Positions 1 through 5,937 of a stretch of DNA of 20,471 bases are shown here, one piece after another (within the stretch, counting starts at the first letter, position 1; each line of letters begins with the position of its first letter). A program made the position numbers and the translations under genes. The notes beneath the pieces were generated by a model, which worked only from the letters and a program-made list of their open reading frames with translations, was not told the origin of the DNA and did no database searches. The stretch is taken from NCBI GenBank assembly GCA_020052975.1, contig JAGVOC010000101.1, positions 1-20,471 of the forward strand, given 5' to 3'. The DNA is from Desulfobacterales bacterium (lineage in GTDB: Bacteria > Desulfobacterota > Desulfobacteria > Desulfobacterales > RPRI01).

Positions 1-156
1 TACTGGACACACCCGTTTAGCAAGAGCGCCCCCACCAATCCCCGGGCTCTCCCGGTGCGTTCCGGCAAATAGGTTATTTTGACATTTGGTTCTTCCTGTA
101 CTACACAATATCCAACATACTAAAAATATTTAATATTACGAATGGCAATGCTGATT
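1..156. other. Non-coding left edge, no gene seen
   Basis: No convincing reading frame is visible. The first 70 bases or so are GC-rich and differ in composition from the strongly AT-rich stretch that follows. This could be the end of a neighbouring element or gene cut by the window edge. A TTGACA hexamer occurs at 79-84, but no good -10 hexamer follows at the right distance, so no promoter is called there. Confidence 0.4.
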
Positions 157-180
157 TGTCGGATTACTTTACATAATTGA
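157..180 (+). promoter_or_regulatory. Candidate activator site 1 (UAS) upstream of sigma-54 promoter
   Basis: This is a 24-nt motif: TGTCGGA, two variable bases, ACTTTACATA, one variable base, then TTGA. It matches the copy at 246-269 at 21 of 24 positions. The core TGT-N11-ACA has outer dyad character, as expected for a dimeric activator. It lies about 200 bp upstream of the -24 element at 370, a usual range for sigma-54 enhancer sites. That it binds a PrsR-type response regulator is inference from known PEP-CTERM regulation. Confidence 0.6.
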
Positions 181-245
181 ATCTAATGTAACACATTGTA
201 TAATATAAAATTGCTCCTTGTTCTTTCTAAAAAGTGCATAATAAC

Positions 246-269
246 TGTCGGAGAACTTTACATATTTGA
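246..269 (+). promoter_or_regulatory. Candidate activator site 2 (UAS) upstream of sigma-54 promoter
   Basis: This is the second copy of the 24-nt motif seen at 157-180, in the same orientation and 89 bp downstream of it, about 8.5 helical turns. It differs at only three positions and lies about 100 bp upstream of the -24/-12 element. Two directly repeated sites upstream of an RpoN promoter are typical of bacterial enhancer-binding protein control. Confidence 0.6.
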
Positions 270-369
270 TTAAGGAAACATTAGTAATTATGTGGGACCA
301 AAACGTTAATATAATAATATATTTATAATTCTAATAGTTAATGCATAGAATCAAGGAATGCCTTACTTA

Positions 370-386
370 TGGCACATTTATTGCTT
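370..386 (+). promoter_or_regulatory. Sigma-54 (RpoN) -24/-12 promoter of the PEP-CTERM gene
   Basis: TGGCAC at 370-375, five bases, then TTGCTT at 381-386 matches the RpoN consensus TGGCAC-N5-TTGCW. The invariant GG (371-372) and GC (383-384) are separated by exactly 10 bp. Transcription should begin near 396, leaving a leader of about 57 nt before the start codon at 453. The sequence match is direct; function is inferred. Confidence 0.82.
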
Positions 387-452
387 ATTACTATCCAGAA
401 TGAGTTATACTGTAAAATAGGAATTGGTACATCAAAGTAGAAAGGGGAAGTT

Positions 453-1145
453 ATGAAAAAGTGTATTGGTTTAATTGTCGGTTTCGCCTTATTGTTCTGG
501 AATTTGCCTGCTTTCGCTGTGCCCTCACTGCAATTGGACATCGGCGGGGGATATTACAATACGACGGGTGATCCCCGTTATAATGACGAAACCATTGTTT
601 CAATGGGGGATGTCTTCACCCTGTACGCGCTCATGAATGAGAAAAAGAAACAAACATCCCTTGCTGATGACTATTTCATCAGTATGGCTCTGTTTCCTCA
701 AATTCCTCTGACATCGCCATCACCCAACTTCGGGTCTTTTATATTTGAGGGTCAAACCATTGATGTAATCGGAGATATGATGTACGGCAATCCGGGCATT
801 CCTTCACATGGTGTTTATGATACCTATTATAAATTGTATGAATTCAAGTTCAATGCCAACAATCAGGTCGGTATATACAATACCCAAGATTACCCCGGCC
901 AATTTACAAACTTCTATCCGGGTGCCGGTTTATACTATGCGTCCTTTGCTGTGGATACGACAAACCTTAGTGATGCTGTTTCTATCCACTTTGACCTGTT
1001 CAATAAAAACACGGAAGCGCCTTTTTCGCATGATGCGGATGCACAGAGCGATCCTCCTCCTCCTGTCCCCGAACCCTTAACCATACTTCTTCTTGGTTTT
1101 GGTCTGGTTGGACTGGCAGGAGTCAGAAGAAAGTTTAAGAAATAA
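453..1145 (+). CDS. PEP-CTERM sorting domain protein, exported
   Basis: A 230-residue exported protein. Residues 1-22 form a signal peptide: a KK n-region, a hydrophobic core, then an AFA cleavage site. The mature body is rich in Gly, Tyr, Asn and Asp and shows no enzyme motif I recognise. The last 26 residues (205-230) form a classic PEP-CTERM tail: VPEP (205-208), a hydrophobic membrane helix, then RRKFKK. Such tails are recognised and cleaved by exosortase (EpsH/XrtA families), which handles proteins delivered to the surface or exopolysaccharide matrix; no exosortase lies in this window. The start is set by a strong ribosome site (AAAGGGGAAG) just upstream of ATG 453. The gene stands alone on the plus strand between a sigma-54 promoter with duplicated upstream sites and a strong terminator, so it appears to be a single-gene RpoN-regulated unit. 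The family assignment is firm; the function of the body is unknown. Confidence 0.93.
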   Translation: MKKCIGLIVGFALLFWNLPAFAVPSLQLDIGGGYYNTTGDPRYNDETIVSMGDVFTLYALMNEKKKQTSLADDYFISMALFPQIPLTSPSPNFGSFIFEGQTIDVIGDMMYGNPGIPSHGVYDTYYKLYEFKFNANNQVGIYNTQDYPGQFTNFYPGAGLYYASFAVDTTNLSDAVSIHFDLFNKNTEAPFSHDADAQSDPPPPVPEPLTILLLGFGLVGLAGVRRKFKK

Positions 1146-1172
1146 CGAAACACCTAAACTGTTTAATTACAG

Positions 1173-1201
1173 AAAGGCAGGTCAGAAATGGTCCTGCCTT
1201 T
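1173..1201 (+). terminator. Rho-independent terminator of the PEP-CTERM gene
   Basis: A perfect 9-bp stem (AAAGGCAGG 1173-1181, CCTGCCTTT 1193-1201) with an 11-nt loop, followed on the plus strand by a T-run. It starts 27 bp after the PEP-CTERM stop codon. Confidence 0.85.
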
Positions 1202-1356
1202 TTTGTTTATTTTAAACGGAAATCTTCAAGTTTGTTTGTTTACCGTGATTGTGTAGTAGTAGGTGAAATGTATATTCAGCTTATTCTCTTAAGCGTTATA
1301 ATTGGATTTTTGCAACAGATAAACAATCACAATCGTCAATCAATTATCCGGCAAAA

Positions 1357-1392
1357 ACAAAAGGCAGAGCCGGGCCGGGATCTGCCTTTTGT
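1357..1392 (-). terminator. Strong hairpin terminator for the minus-strand small gene
   Basis: A perfect 12-bp stem (ACAAAAGGCAGA 1357-1368, TCTGCCTTTTGT 1381-1392) around a GC-rich 12-nt loop. Read on the minus strand it is followed by GTTTTTG, a U-rich tail, so it best terminates leftward transcription from the 71-codon gene ending at 1458. On the plus strand the tail is poor. It faces the PEP-CTERM terminator, and the two stems share the AAAGGCAG core. Confidence 0.75.
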
Positions 1393-1457
1393 CCCGAAGC
1401 TGCATGGAGGCATCAAAATGCAAGCAACGGTATGTTTTTCACGGTTTGCTGCCGATA

Positions 1458-1673
1458 TCAATCGGAAAAGCCGCGGTGACAGGAAAACGCTTCAAGTTCC
1501 GAATAATTATTTGAGCATGATGTTATATAGGCTAAATTCGCCCGCAATTGGTTCAGTATTTTACAATTATTTGAACAATCCGGAAGCCGCTTCTTTAAAC
1601 TGCATTCCCTGCATGGACTTTTTCTAATATAACCAATGTCGTGCTCAAGCTTTTGTCCGCATGTTGTACCCAT
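1458..1673 (-). CDS. Small cysteine-rich protein, possible zinc-finger-like
   Basis: A 71-residue protein starting at the ATG at 1673, chosen because CCGGAG lies 9 nt upstream. The frame stays open further upstream, but that extension crosses a palindromic GC-rich repeat and overlaps the neighbouring gene. The protein has seven cysteines (5, 21, 24, 33, 37, 53, 64). The central block CRECSLKKRLPDCSNNCKIL (21-40) has the spacing Cys-x2-Cys-x8-Cys-x3-Cys, suggesting a small metal-binding fold. I cannot name the family; it resembles short Cys-rich proteins I associate with sulfate reducers, which is only a recollection. A matching minus-strand terminator (1357-1392) supports its being a real transcribed gene. 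It lies 124 bp downstream of the conserved 82-residue protein and could be cotranscribed with it. The function is unknown. Confidence 0.55.
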   Translation of the reverse strand: MGTTCGQKLEHDIGYIRKSPCRECSLKKRLPDCSNNCKILNQLRANLAYITSCSNNYSELEAFSCHRGFSD

Positions 1674-1716
1674 AGTCTTATTCTCCGGTAAATTTATTGT
1701 TCGTACTATAAAAGGG

Positions 1717-1783
1717 TTGAAGCTCGCCGGTGCAAGTCCTCCGCGGCGGACCTTCGGCAGGGAATGAGCATGCTGTTTCGGTT
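1717..1783. repeat. GC-rich palindromic interspersed repeat
   Basis: A GC-rich island in AT-rich DNA. It is bounded by TTGAAGCTCGC (1717-1727) and TGTTTCGGTT (1774-1783); both blocks recur directly fused at 8068-8088. Inside is the palindrome TCCGCGGCGGA (about 1739-1750) and GGGAATGAGCATGCTGTT, nearly matched on the minus strand at 5719-5737. It is probably a REP-like intergenic element sitting between two small genes. Confidence 0.45.
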
Positions 1784-1797
1784 TAAAAACTTTGGTT

Positions 1798-2046
1798 TTA
1801 TGTCCTGTCGATATTTGACCGAAGCTGAGCAATTTGAATTCCCAGGCCGATACATTGCTTGCCGGTCATACACACATCTGCGTCCTCAGGCTCCAAATGG
1901 GTTTTTAGCTCGTGACTTCCCTTTTTCAGATCCACTATCCAGGCCTTTTTTTCCGCATCATAGTCAACCATGACATCAATTCCACATTCACCGATATCCG
2001 GATATAATGACCTGATTTTTTTACACAGTTCGTTTTTATTATGCAT
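1798..2046 (-). CDS. Conserved small protein of unknown function
   Basis: An 82-residue soluble protein with a good ribosome site (GAAAGGA, plus 2054-2060) ahead of its ATG. The sequence reads like a compact single domain. It has a LYPDIGECGIDV block (14-25), a strand-rich middle with WIVDLKK (36-42), then HLEPEDADVCMTGKQC (50-65) and a hydrophobic end. Cysteines are at 8, 21, 59 and 65. I recall similar proteins in sulfate-reducing and related deltaproteobacteria but know of no assigned function. No signal peptide or membrane segment is present. A sigma-54-like promoter lies directly upstream (2078-2094). The gene overlaps nothing and precedes the Cys-rich small gene. Possible roles include metal or redox sensing, but this is speculation. 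Confidence 0.8.
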   Translation of the reverse strand: MHNKNELCKKIRSLYPDIGECGIDVMVDYDAEKKAWIVDLKKGSHELKTHLEPEDADVCMTGKQCIGLGIQIAQLRSNIDRT

Positions 2047-2077
2047 GATATAATCCTTTCAATTTTAATTAAAGTAT

Positions 2078-2094
2078 AAGCAAATTGCTTGCCA
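2078..2094 (-). promoter_or_regulatory. Sigma-54-like promoter of the 82-residue protein gene
   Basis: On the minus strand TGGCAA, GCAAT, TTGCTT is read. The GG and GC are separated by exactly 10 bp, and it differs from TGGCAC-N5-TTGCW at one base. The predicted start of transcription is near 2068, about 22 nt before the start codon, leaving room for the GAAAGGA ribosome site. A 7-bp dyad (AACCATC 2094-2100, GATGGTT 2140-2146) sits just upstream. No copy of the 157/246 motif is seen here. Confidence 0.5.
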
Positions 2095-2262
2095 ACCATC
2101 ATAAAACAATCAAGTATCTATAATTATCATTTAATAACAGATGGTTAGATTAAAAGAAGAGAAAACGGAGAAGATAAGAACTATCGATTTGACCTCAATA
2201 TTTGGTGGATCATCAATATCTTGAGGGGGAGGCTGTTACTTTCCGATATAACCTAAGCGTGG

Positions 2263-3027
2263 CTATTTGGCATTGCCTAAATTCGCATAGTTTGGAATAA
2301 TATTTGGTTTGTCCGATTTCTTGATCAGTTCGATCGTTTTCTCTGCAAACCTCTTGCCCAGCTCCGCATAGCCATCTTTTGTATAGTGGAGCTCGTCATC
2401 GGATCCATTGAGATCGTCCGTATCAACCCAGGTGCCGTGAGGATCGGATTCGGCAATTTCAACCTGTGCGTTGCGCACCAGCATCCAGAATGGGTACTTC
2501 TTGTTATTGATGGCGAAATCACTGAGGCGACCAATGACAAAATTGACATCCTGACGGCCCATGTCTTCCCGCAGCTGCCCGATAAGACCCTTCAGTCTGT
2601 CAGAGTAGAATTCTCCATATTTCTCCCGGGCATCACGTTCGCCCTGCATCCATACAAACGTGATTGTATTTGGAGTCTTCTCTGCCATAGCTGCCTTTAT
2701 ATTGGTCATCAGACGGTCATAAATATCGCCGGTGGCCTTTGGTTTTTCTCCTTGCGCTGGATCCCATTTCTTATACCACCGATGGATTGGTCTGCCGCCA
2801 AGGGCATATTTGACTATGATCACTTCATCACCGGAGAAAGCTTTCCTCACCGCAGGTTCAAAGGATACTTTTGGATCGAGGCCTGCCATGTTTGATTGAC
2901 CTGAAAGAATGAAAAGGTGCACCTCCTGACCTTCCGAGTCTTGAGCGCATATTATAGAAACACTTAAAAATAGCATCATTATTAATACAACAGCACTTAT
3001 CCTCGATATTGCAGGAATCTTCAGCAT
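2263..3027 (-). CDS. Exported SASA/SGNH carbohydrate esterase (sialate O-acetylesterase-like)
   Basis: A predicted secreted esterase that removes O-acetyl groups from sugars, of the SASA (DUF303, CE6-like) SGNH fold. Counting from the outermost ATG (3033), the signal peptide spans about 1-30, ending ICA. Block I is GQSNM (45-49) with nucleophile Ser47. ALGG (77-80) and WMQGERD (128-134) are typical family blocks, and D213-x2-H216 supplies the catalytic His. All catalytic elements are present and the length is normal. I prefer the second ATG (3027), because the GAAAGGA ribosome site lies 7-8 nt before it but only 2 nt before the first ATG. The gene stands alone and is flanked by about 200 bp of non-coding DNA on each side. 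Together with the PEP-CTERM gene it suggests extracellular polysaccharide modification. The actual substrate cannot be told from sequence. Confidence 0.85.
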   Translation of the reverse strand: MLKIPAISRISAVVLIMMLFLSVSIICAQDSEGQEVHLFILSGQSNMAGLDPKVSFEPAVRKAFSGDEVIIVKYALGGRPIHRWYKKWDPAQGEKPKATGDIYDRLMTNIKAAMAEKTPNTITFVWMQGERDAREKYGEFYSDRLKGLIGQLREDMGRQDVNFVIGRLSDFAINNKKYPFWMLVRNAQVEIAESDPHGTWVDTDDLNGSDDELHYTKDGYAELGKRFAEKTIELIKKSDKPNIIPNYANLGNAK

Positions 3028-3192
3028 TGCCATGTTCCTTTCAGTAAAAGATATCCAACGGGTTAAGGATCTATTTCAGATAGCTTCCCTTGATCCAGCG
3101 CCCTAAAAAGCGGGTCGAAAATCGATAAACTTGACAGCCGTTTCGAGGGGAAAAGCAACCATCTGCAACCTATACGCAACCAGAAATAAAAA

Positions 3193-3221
3193 AAGGACTC
3201 AGAGAAAGCATCTAAGTCCTT
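3193..3221 (-). terminator. Terminator of the pgsA-tRNA unit
   Basis: On the minus strand an 11-bp stem (AAGGACTTAGA paired with TCTGAGTCCTT, one G-U pair) with a 7-nt loop is followed by a run of eight T. It lies 10 nt beyond the encoded CCA of tRNA-Cys. Confidence 0.88.
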
Positions 3222-3230
3222 GTTATTATT

Positions 3231-3305
3231 TGGAGGCGGCATCCGGATTTGAACCGGAGAATAACGGTTTTGCAGACCGCTGCCTTACCACTTGGCTATG
3301 CCGCC
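3231..3305 (-). tRNA. tRNA-Cys (anticodon GCA)
   Basis: A 75-nt tRNA with encoded CCA. The acceptor arms GGCGGCA and TGCCGCC pair fully, and the discriminator is U, as expected for tRNA-Cys. The anticodon loop reads TCTGCAAAA with GCA. The T arm reads CCGGTTCAAATCCGG. It lies 8 nt downstream of tRNA-Gly and is surely on the same transcript. Confidence 0.97.
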
Positions 3306-3313
3306 AAAGAAAA

Positions 3314-3388
<75 letters not shown>

Positions 3389-3509
3389 TCACTTTTATAA
3401 CCCTTTAAGAACTATACATAATCCCATCCCTTGCCGGTTCGGGACATTATAAGGAGGCTCCCATCAAGGTTTCCTCAATTATAGGTTTCCTGAAATATTG
3501 TCAATAAAA

Positions 3510-4076
3510 TTATTCCTTAAAAAGCCTCCAGAAATGGATAAAATAATCAGCGCCGGACCAGACCGTCAATACAAGGGCACCCCAAAGAAAGAACATGCCG
3601 ACAGCATTAAAATTGATTCCAAGATATGGATAATGCATCAGGAGAGGAATAATAGCGGCTATCTGAAAGCCTGTTTTGTATTTTCCAAGGTTTGAAGCTG
3701 CGACATCCTGTCCATGTTCCGATATAATCCCTCTGAGTCCTGTCACGGCAAGTTCACGCCCTACAATAATACAAACTATCCATGCAGGTATCCAGCCAAG
3801 AGAAGTCATCATTATGAAAGAACATGACACAAGGAGCTTGTCGGCAAGTGGATCCATGAATTTTCCGATATTTGACTCAAGACCCCATTTTCTTGCCAGA
3901 TAACCGTCAAGGTAATCAGTTATAGCCGCAGCGCTAAAGACTAAAGCCGCCAGGAAAGTGCAATATTTGTTTGGAAACAGCAAAAGCACAATTATACCCG
4001 GAATTGCCGCCATTCTGTACAAAGTCAGGCTGTTTGGATGCTTCAGTATGTCCTGAATTCTGCCTTGCTGCGCCAT
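3510..4076 (-). CDS. pgsA: CDP-diacylglycerol-glycerol-3-phosphate 3-phosphatidyltransferase
   Basis: An integral membrane enzyme joining CDP-diacylglycerol and glycerol-3-phosphate to give phosphatidylglycerophosphate, the committed step to phosphatidylglycerol and cardiolipin. The complete CDP-alcohol phosphotransferase signature is present: D54-x2-D57-G58-x2-A61-R62-x8-G71-x3-D75-x3-D79. The N-terminal HPNSLTLYR block (13-21) fits PgsA rather than Pss, and the 188 residues with about five or six membrane segments are normal for the family. The ATG lies 2 nt after the stop of the transaldolase gene and no strong ribosome site is visible, so translational coupling is likely. Downstream come tRNA-Gly and tRNA-Cys and a terminator, an order also known at E. 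coli pgsA. A related CDP-alcohol transferase is the only real alternative. Confidence 0.94.
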   Translation of the reverse strand: MAQQGRIQDILKHPNSLTLYRMAAIPGIIVLLLFPNKYCTFLAALVFSAAAITDYLDGYLARKWGLESNIGKFMDPLADKLLVSCSFIMMTSLGWIPAWIVCIIVGRELAVTGLRGIISEHGQDVAASNLGKYKTGFQIAAIIPLLMHYPYLGINFNAVGMFFLWGALVLTVWSGADYFIHFWRLFKE

Positions 4077-4078
4077 TC

Positions 4079-4738
4079 TTATGCCCGCTTTTTTTGCTTT
4101 TTACCCTTGTTCCAGTCATCGAGAAAAGCCTTGATACCCTTATCAGTCAGCGGATGAGCAGCAAGTTTTCCTAAAACATCAAACGGAATTGTAGCAATGT
4201 CGGCGCCTATCAGGGCTGATTCAAGCACATGGAGAGGGTTGCGCACACTTGCCACAATTATTTCGGTATCAAAAGCATAATTATTGTATATATCAACTAT
4301 CTGTTCAACTAACTGAAGACCATCATGGGAAATGTCATCCAGACGCCCCACAAAAGGACTGACATAAGTAGCACCGGCCTTTGCGGCCATAAGCGCCTGG
4401 AGAGGTGAAAAAACCAGAGTCACGTTGGTTTTTATCCCTTCCTTCGTAAGCGCGCTGACAGCTTTCAGGCCATCAACTGTCATGGGAATCTTAACAACAA
4501 TATTATTATGAATCGAAGAGAGATGCCGGGCTTCTTTTAACATACCCTTCGAGTCAAGACTGATAACCTCAGCGCTGATCGGGCCGTCAACAATCTCGCA
4601 GATCTCCTTAATTATCTCCTCGAAATCACGCCCCTCTTTAGCAATAAGAGACGGGTTGGTTGTCACCCCATCCACCATCCCCATGCTGTTTGCTTCCTTT
4701 ATTTCTTTGATATTCGCCGTATCAATAAAAAATTTCAT
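4079..4738 (-). CDS. tal: Transaldolase, small TalC/MipB-type
   Basis: A class I aldolase-fold enzyme of 219 residues in the small TalC/FSA subfamily. It has the DTAN motif (D6), TTNPSL (26-31) and the Schiff-base lysine K83 in VVKIPMT. The residue that separates fructose-6-phosphate aldolase (Tyr131 of E. coli FsaA) from transaldolase (Phe178 of TalB) is Phe129 here, within YVSPFVGR. This points to transaldolase activity, moving a dihydroxyacetone unit between sugar phosphates in the non-oxidative pentose phosphate pathway. A strong GGGAGG ribosome site precedes the ATG. The gene sits 31 bp downstream of the YHS-like gene and 2 bp upstream of pgsA, so it is probably cotranscribed with both. 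The C-terminal tail is very basic (KGKKQKKRA). Confidence 0.92.
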   Translation of the reverse strand: MKFFIDTANIKEIKEANSMGMVDGVTTNPSLIAKEGRDFEEIIKEICEIVDGPISAEVISLDSKGMLKEARHLSSIHNNIVVKIPMTVDGLKAVSALTKEGIKTNVTLVFSPLQALMAAKAGATYVSPFVGRLDDISHDGLQLVEQIVDIYNNYAFDTEIIVASVRNPLHVLESALIGADIATIPFDVLGKLAAHPLTDKGIKAFLDDWNKGKKQKKRA

Positions 4739-4769
4739 AAAACATCCTCCCTCTCAGATATTCTTCACG

Positions 4770-5030
4770 TCATTTTTTTGAATGTAAATCTATGAATTTA
4801 TCCCTGCATTCCTTGCTGCAAAAACAGATCTCATTCCCATCAATGTTAAGATATATTCCGTCTTTTTTCGGAAAATAGACTTCGCAGACAGGGTCCTTGA
4901 TCATAATGTCATCAACAGGCCCTGTCTCTCCATGATTTCTCCTTGCTGAAGATTCCGAAGGAGTCATCAAGGATCGAAACACCTTGTAAACAATATATAT
5001 CAGCAATAAGTATATTAATATTTTTATCAT
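4770..5030 (-). CDS. Membrane-anchored YHS/TRASH-like small protein
   Basis: An 86-residue protein. Residues 1-16 are a hydrophobic membrane anchor, 17-42 a hydrophilic linker, and 43-86 a YHS/TRASH-like metal-binding module: KDPVCEVYFP (45-54), then ICFCSKECRDKF (68-79), with cysteines 49, 69, 71 and 75. YHS-type modules are known from heavy-metal ATPases and metal-handling proteins. The anchor-plus-YHS layout resembles small PP0621-like proteins found beside unrelated housekeeping genes, and no function is established. The ribosome site (AAGGGATCAA before ATG) lies inside the terminal repeat of the mobile-like element at 5031-5198. The gene is followed by the transaldolase gene 31 bp downstream. 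Metal binding is inferred from the cysteines. Confidence 0.78.
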   Translation of the reverse strand: MIKILIYLLLIYIVYKVFRSLMTPSESSARRNHGETGPVDDIMIKDPVCEVYFPKKDGIYLNIDGNEICFCSKECRDKFIDLHSKK

Positions 5031-5198
5031 TTGATCCCTTCGTAAAAAGTCAAAAACCGACTTTTCACTTGGCGGGAAATCCGCCTGAGGAGGACTCTCC
5101 CGCCGCTTGAAGTAAATCCAAGCGGTTCCACTCCGCCTATGGCGGACCGGGGCTTAACCGCCCTCGGTCTGTTGACGGACTTTTTACGAGTCCATCAA
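5031..5198. repeat. MITE-like inverted-repeat element, copy 1
   Basis: A 168-bp element with perfect inner inverted repeats TCGTAAAAAGTC (5040-5051) and GACTTTTTACGA (5178-5189). The repeat extends outward to TTGAT (5031-5035) and ATCAA (5194-5198). The interior is GC-rich and shares CTCCCGCCGCTTGAAGTAAA and AAGCGGTTCCA with copy 2. It fills the folK-YHS gap completely: the right end contains the folK stop codon and the left end touches the YHS start codon. No transposase is encoded. Confidence 0.8.
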
Positions 5199-5695
5199 CA
5201 TTTATATTCGATTACATTCTGCTCATCATCGTCCAGACTGTCGAGCAGATGTTTAAGAGCCTTTTTAAAAACCGGGTGAATAACCGCGGGATCTATATCG
5301 CATAAAGGCTTCAGCACAAAGCGCCTCTTATGCATCCTGGGGTGCGGTATGGTAAGCCCGGGCAAATCCACGACAACATTGTCGTACAAAATTATATCAA
5401 GATCAAGGATGCGGGGGCCATAACGTACCGGGTCGCAAGTACGACCTGCCCTGATCTGGATTGAATTCATATCCTTTAAGAGCTCAAAGGGATCGAGTCT
5501 GGTTTCAATTTTAACAACAGCATTCACAAACCAATCCTGCTCCCTGAAATCAACAGGCGAAGTTTTATAGAAGTGCGACCAGGCTTTAATGGCAGTTGCT
5601 CCTGATTCAGTCAGAGCTGTTATACCATCCCTGCAGTTTAAAAGCTTGTCACCCATGTTGGAGCCGGCAGAGATATATGCCGTATGTTTTTCCAT
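5195..5695 (-). CDS. folK: 2-amino-4-hydroxy-6-hydroxymethyldihydropteridine diphosphokinase (HPPK)
   Basis: Transfers pyrophosphate from ATP to 6-hydroxymethyl-7,8-dihydropterin in folate synthesis. The 166 residues match HPPK length. Key motifs are SAGSNMGD (9-16), the signature RYGPRILDLDII (91-102) with the two Mg-binding aspartates D98 and D100, and PHPRMHKRRFVLKPL (117-131). All are intact. No clear ribosome site precedes the ATG, so expression may be modest or dependent on upstream transcription. The gene is flanked on both sides by copies of the same inverted-repeat element, and its TGA stop lies inside the terminal repeat of copy 1. It follows dapL, a neighbourhood I recall from other deltaproteobacteria. 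The assignment is firm. Confidence 0.95.
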   Translation of the reverse strand: MEKHTAYISAGSNMGDKLLNCRDGITALTESGATAIKAWSHFYKTSPVDFREQDWFVNAVVKIETRLDPFELLKDMNSIQIRAGRTCDPVRYGPRILDLDIILYDNVVVDLPGLTIPHPRMHKRRFVLKPLCDIDPAVIHPVFKKALKHLLDSLDDDEQNVIEYKC

Positions 5696-5719
5696 GTCAG
5701 TTGTACCGGTTGAAACGCA

Positions 5720-5749
5720 ACAGCAAGCTCATTCCCCGCAACTTGCTGT
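5720..5749. repeat. Small palindromic intergenic repeat upstream of folK
   Basis: An 8-bp perfect inverted repeat (ACAGCAAG 5720-5727, CTTGCTGT 5742-5749) around CTCATTCCCCGCAA. The minus-strand form GGGAATGAGCTTGCTGTT is nearly identical to 1760-1777. It is probably a REP-type unit. It lies just upstream of folK on the folK strand and could affect its leader. Confidence 0.4.
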
Positions 5750-5776
5750 ACCTATAAATAACCAACGCCATCAAAC

Positions 5777-5935
5777 TTGATACCTTCGTAAAAAGTCAAA
5801 AAACGCCTTTTTACTTGGCAGGAAAGGGCTTCCCCTCTCCCGCCGCTTGAAGTAAATTCAAGCGGTTCCACCCTCACCCCAGGCCGGGGCTTAATCGCCC
5901 TCGGCCTGCTGATGGATTTTTTACGGGTACATCAA
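5777..5935. repeat. MITE-like inverted-repeat element, copy 2
   Basis: A 159-bp element, in the same orientation as copy 1. The left end is TTGAT then TCGTAAAAAGTC (5786-5797). The right end GATTTTTTACGG (5915-5926) has two changes from a perfect partner, and the outer ATCAA is at 5931-5935. The interior shares the CTCCCGCCGCTTGAAGTAAA and AAGCGGTTCCA blocks with copy 1. It lies between folK and dapL. Confidence 0.78.
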
Positions 5936-5937
5936 GC

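Noticed and set aside
79..107. A sigma-70 promoter (TTGACA at 79-84)
   Set aside because: The base stretch 17 bp downstream is TACACA, a poor -10, and it lies far from the gene, which already has a better sigma-54 promoter.
1232..1627. A 131-codon plus-strand open frame
   Set aside because: It runs through the perfect terminator hairpin at 1357-1392 and lies opposite the better-supported minus-strand Cys-rich gene. An internal ATG near 1418 with GGAGG was considered, but no family resemblance is seen.
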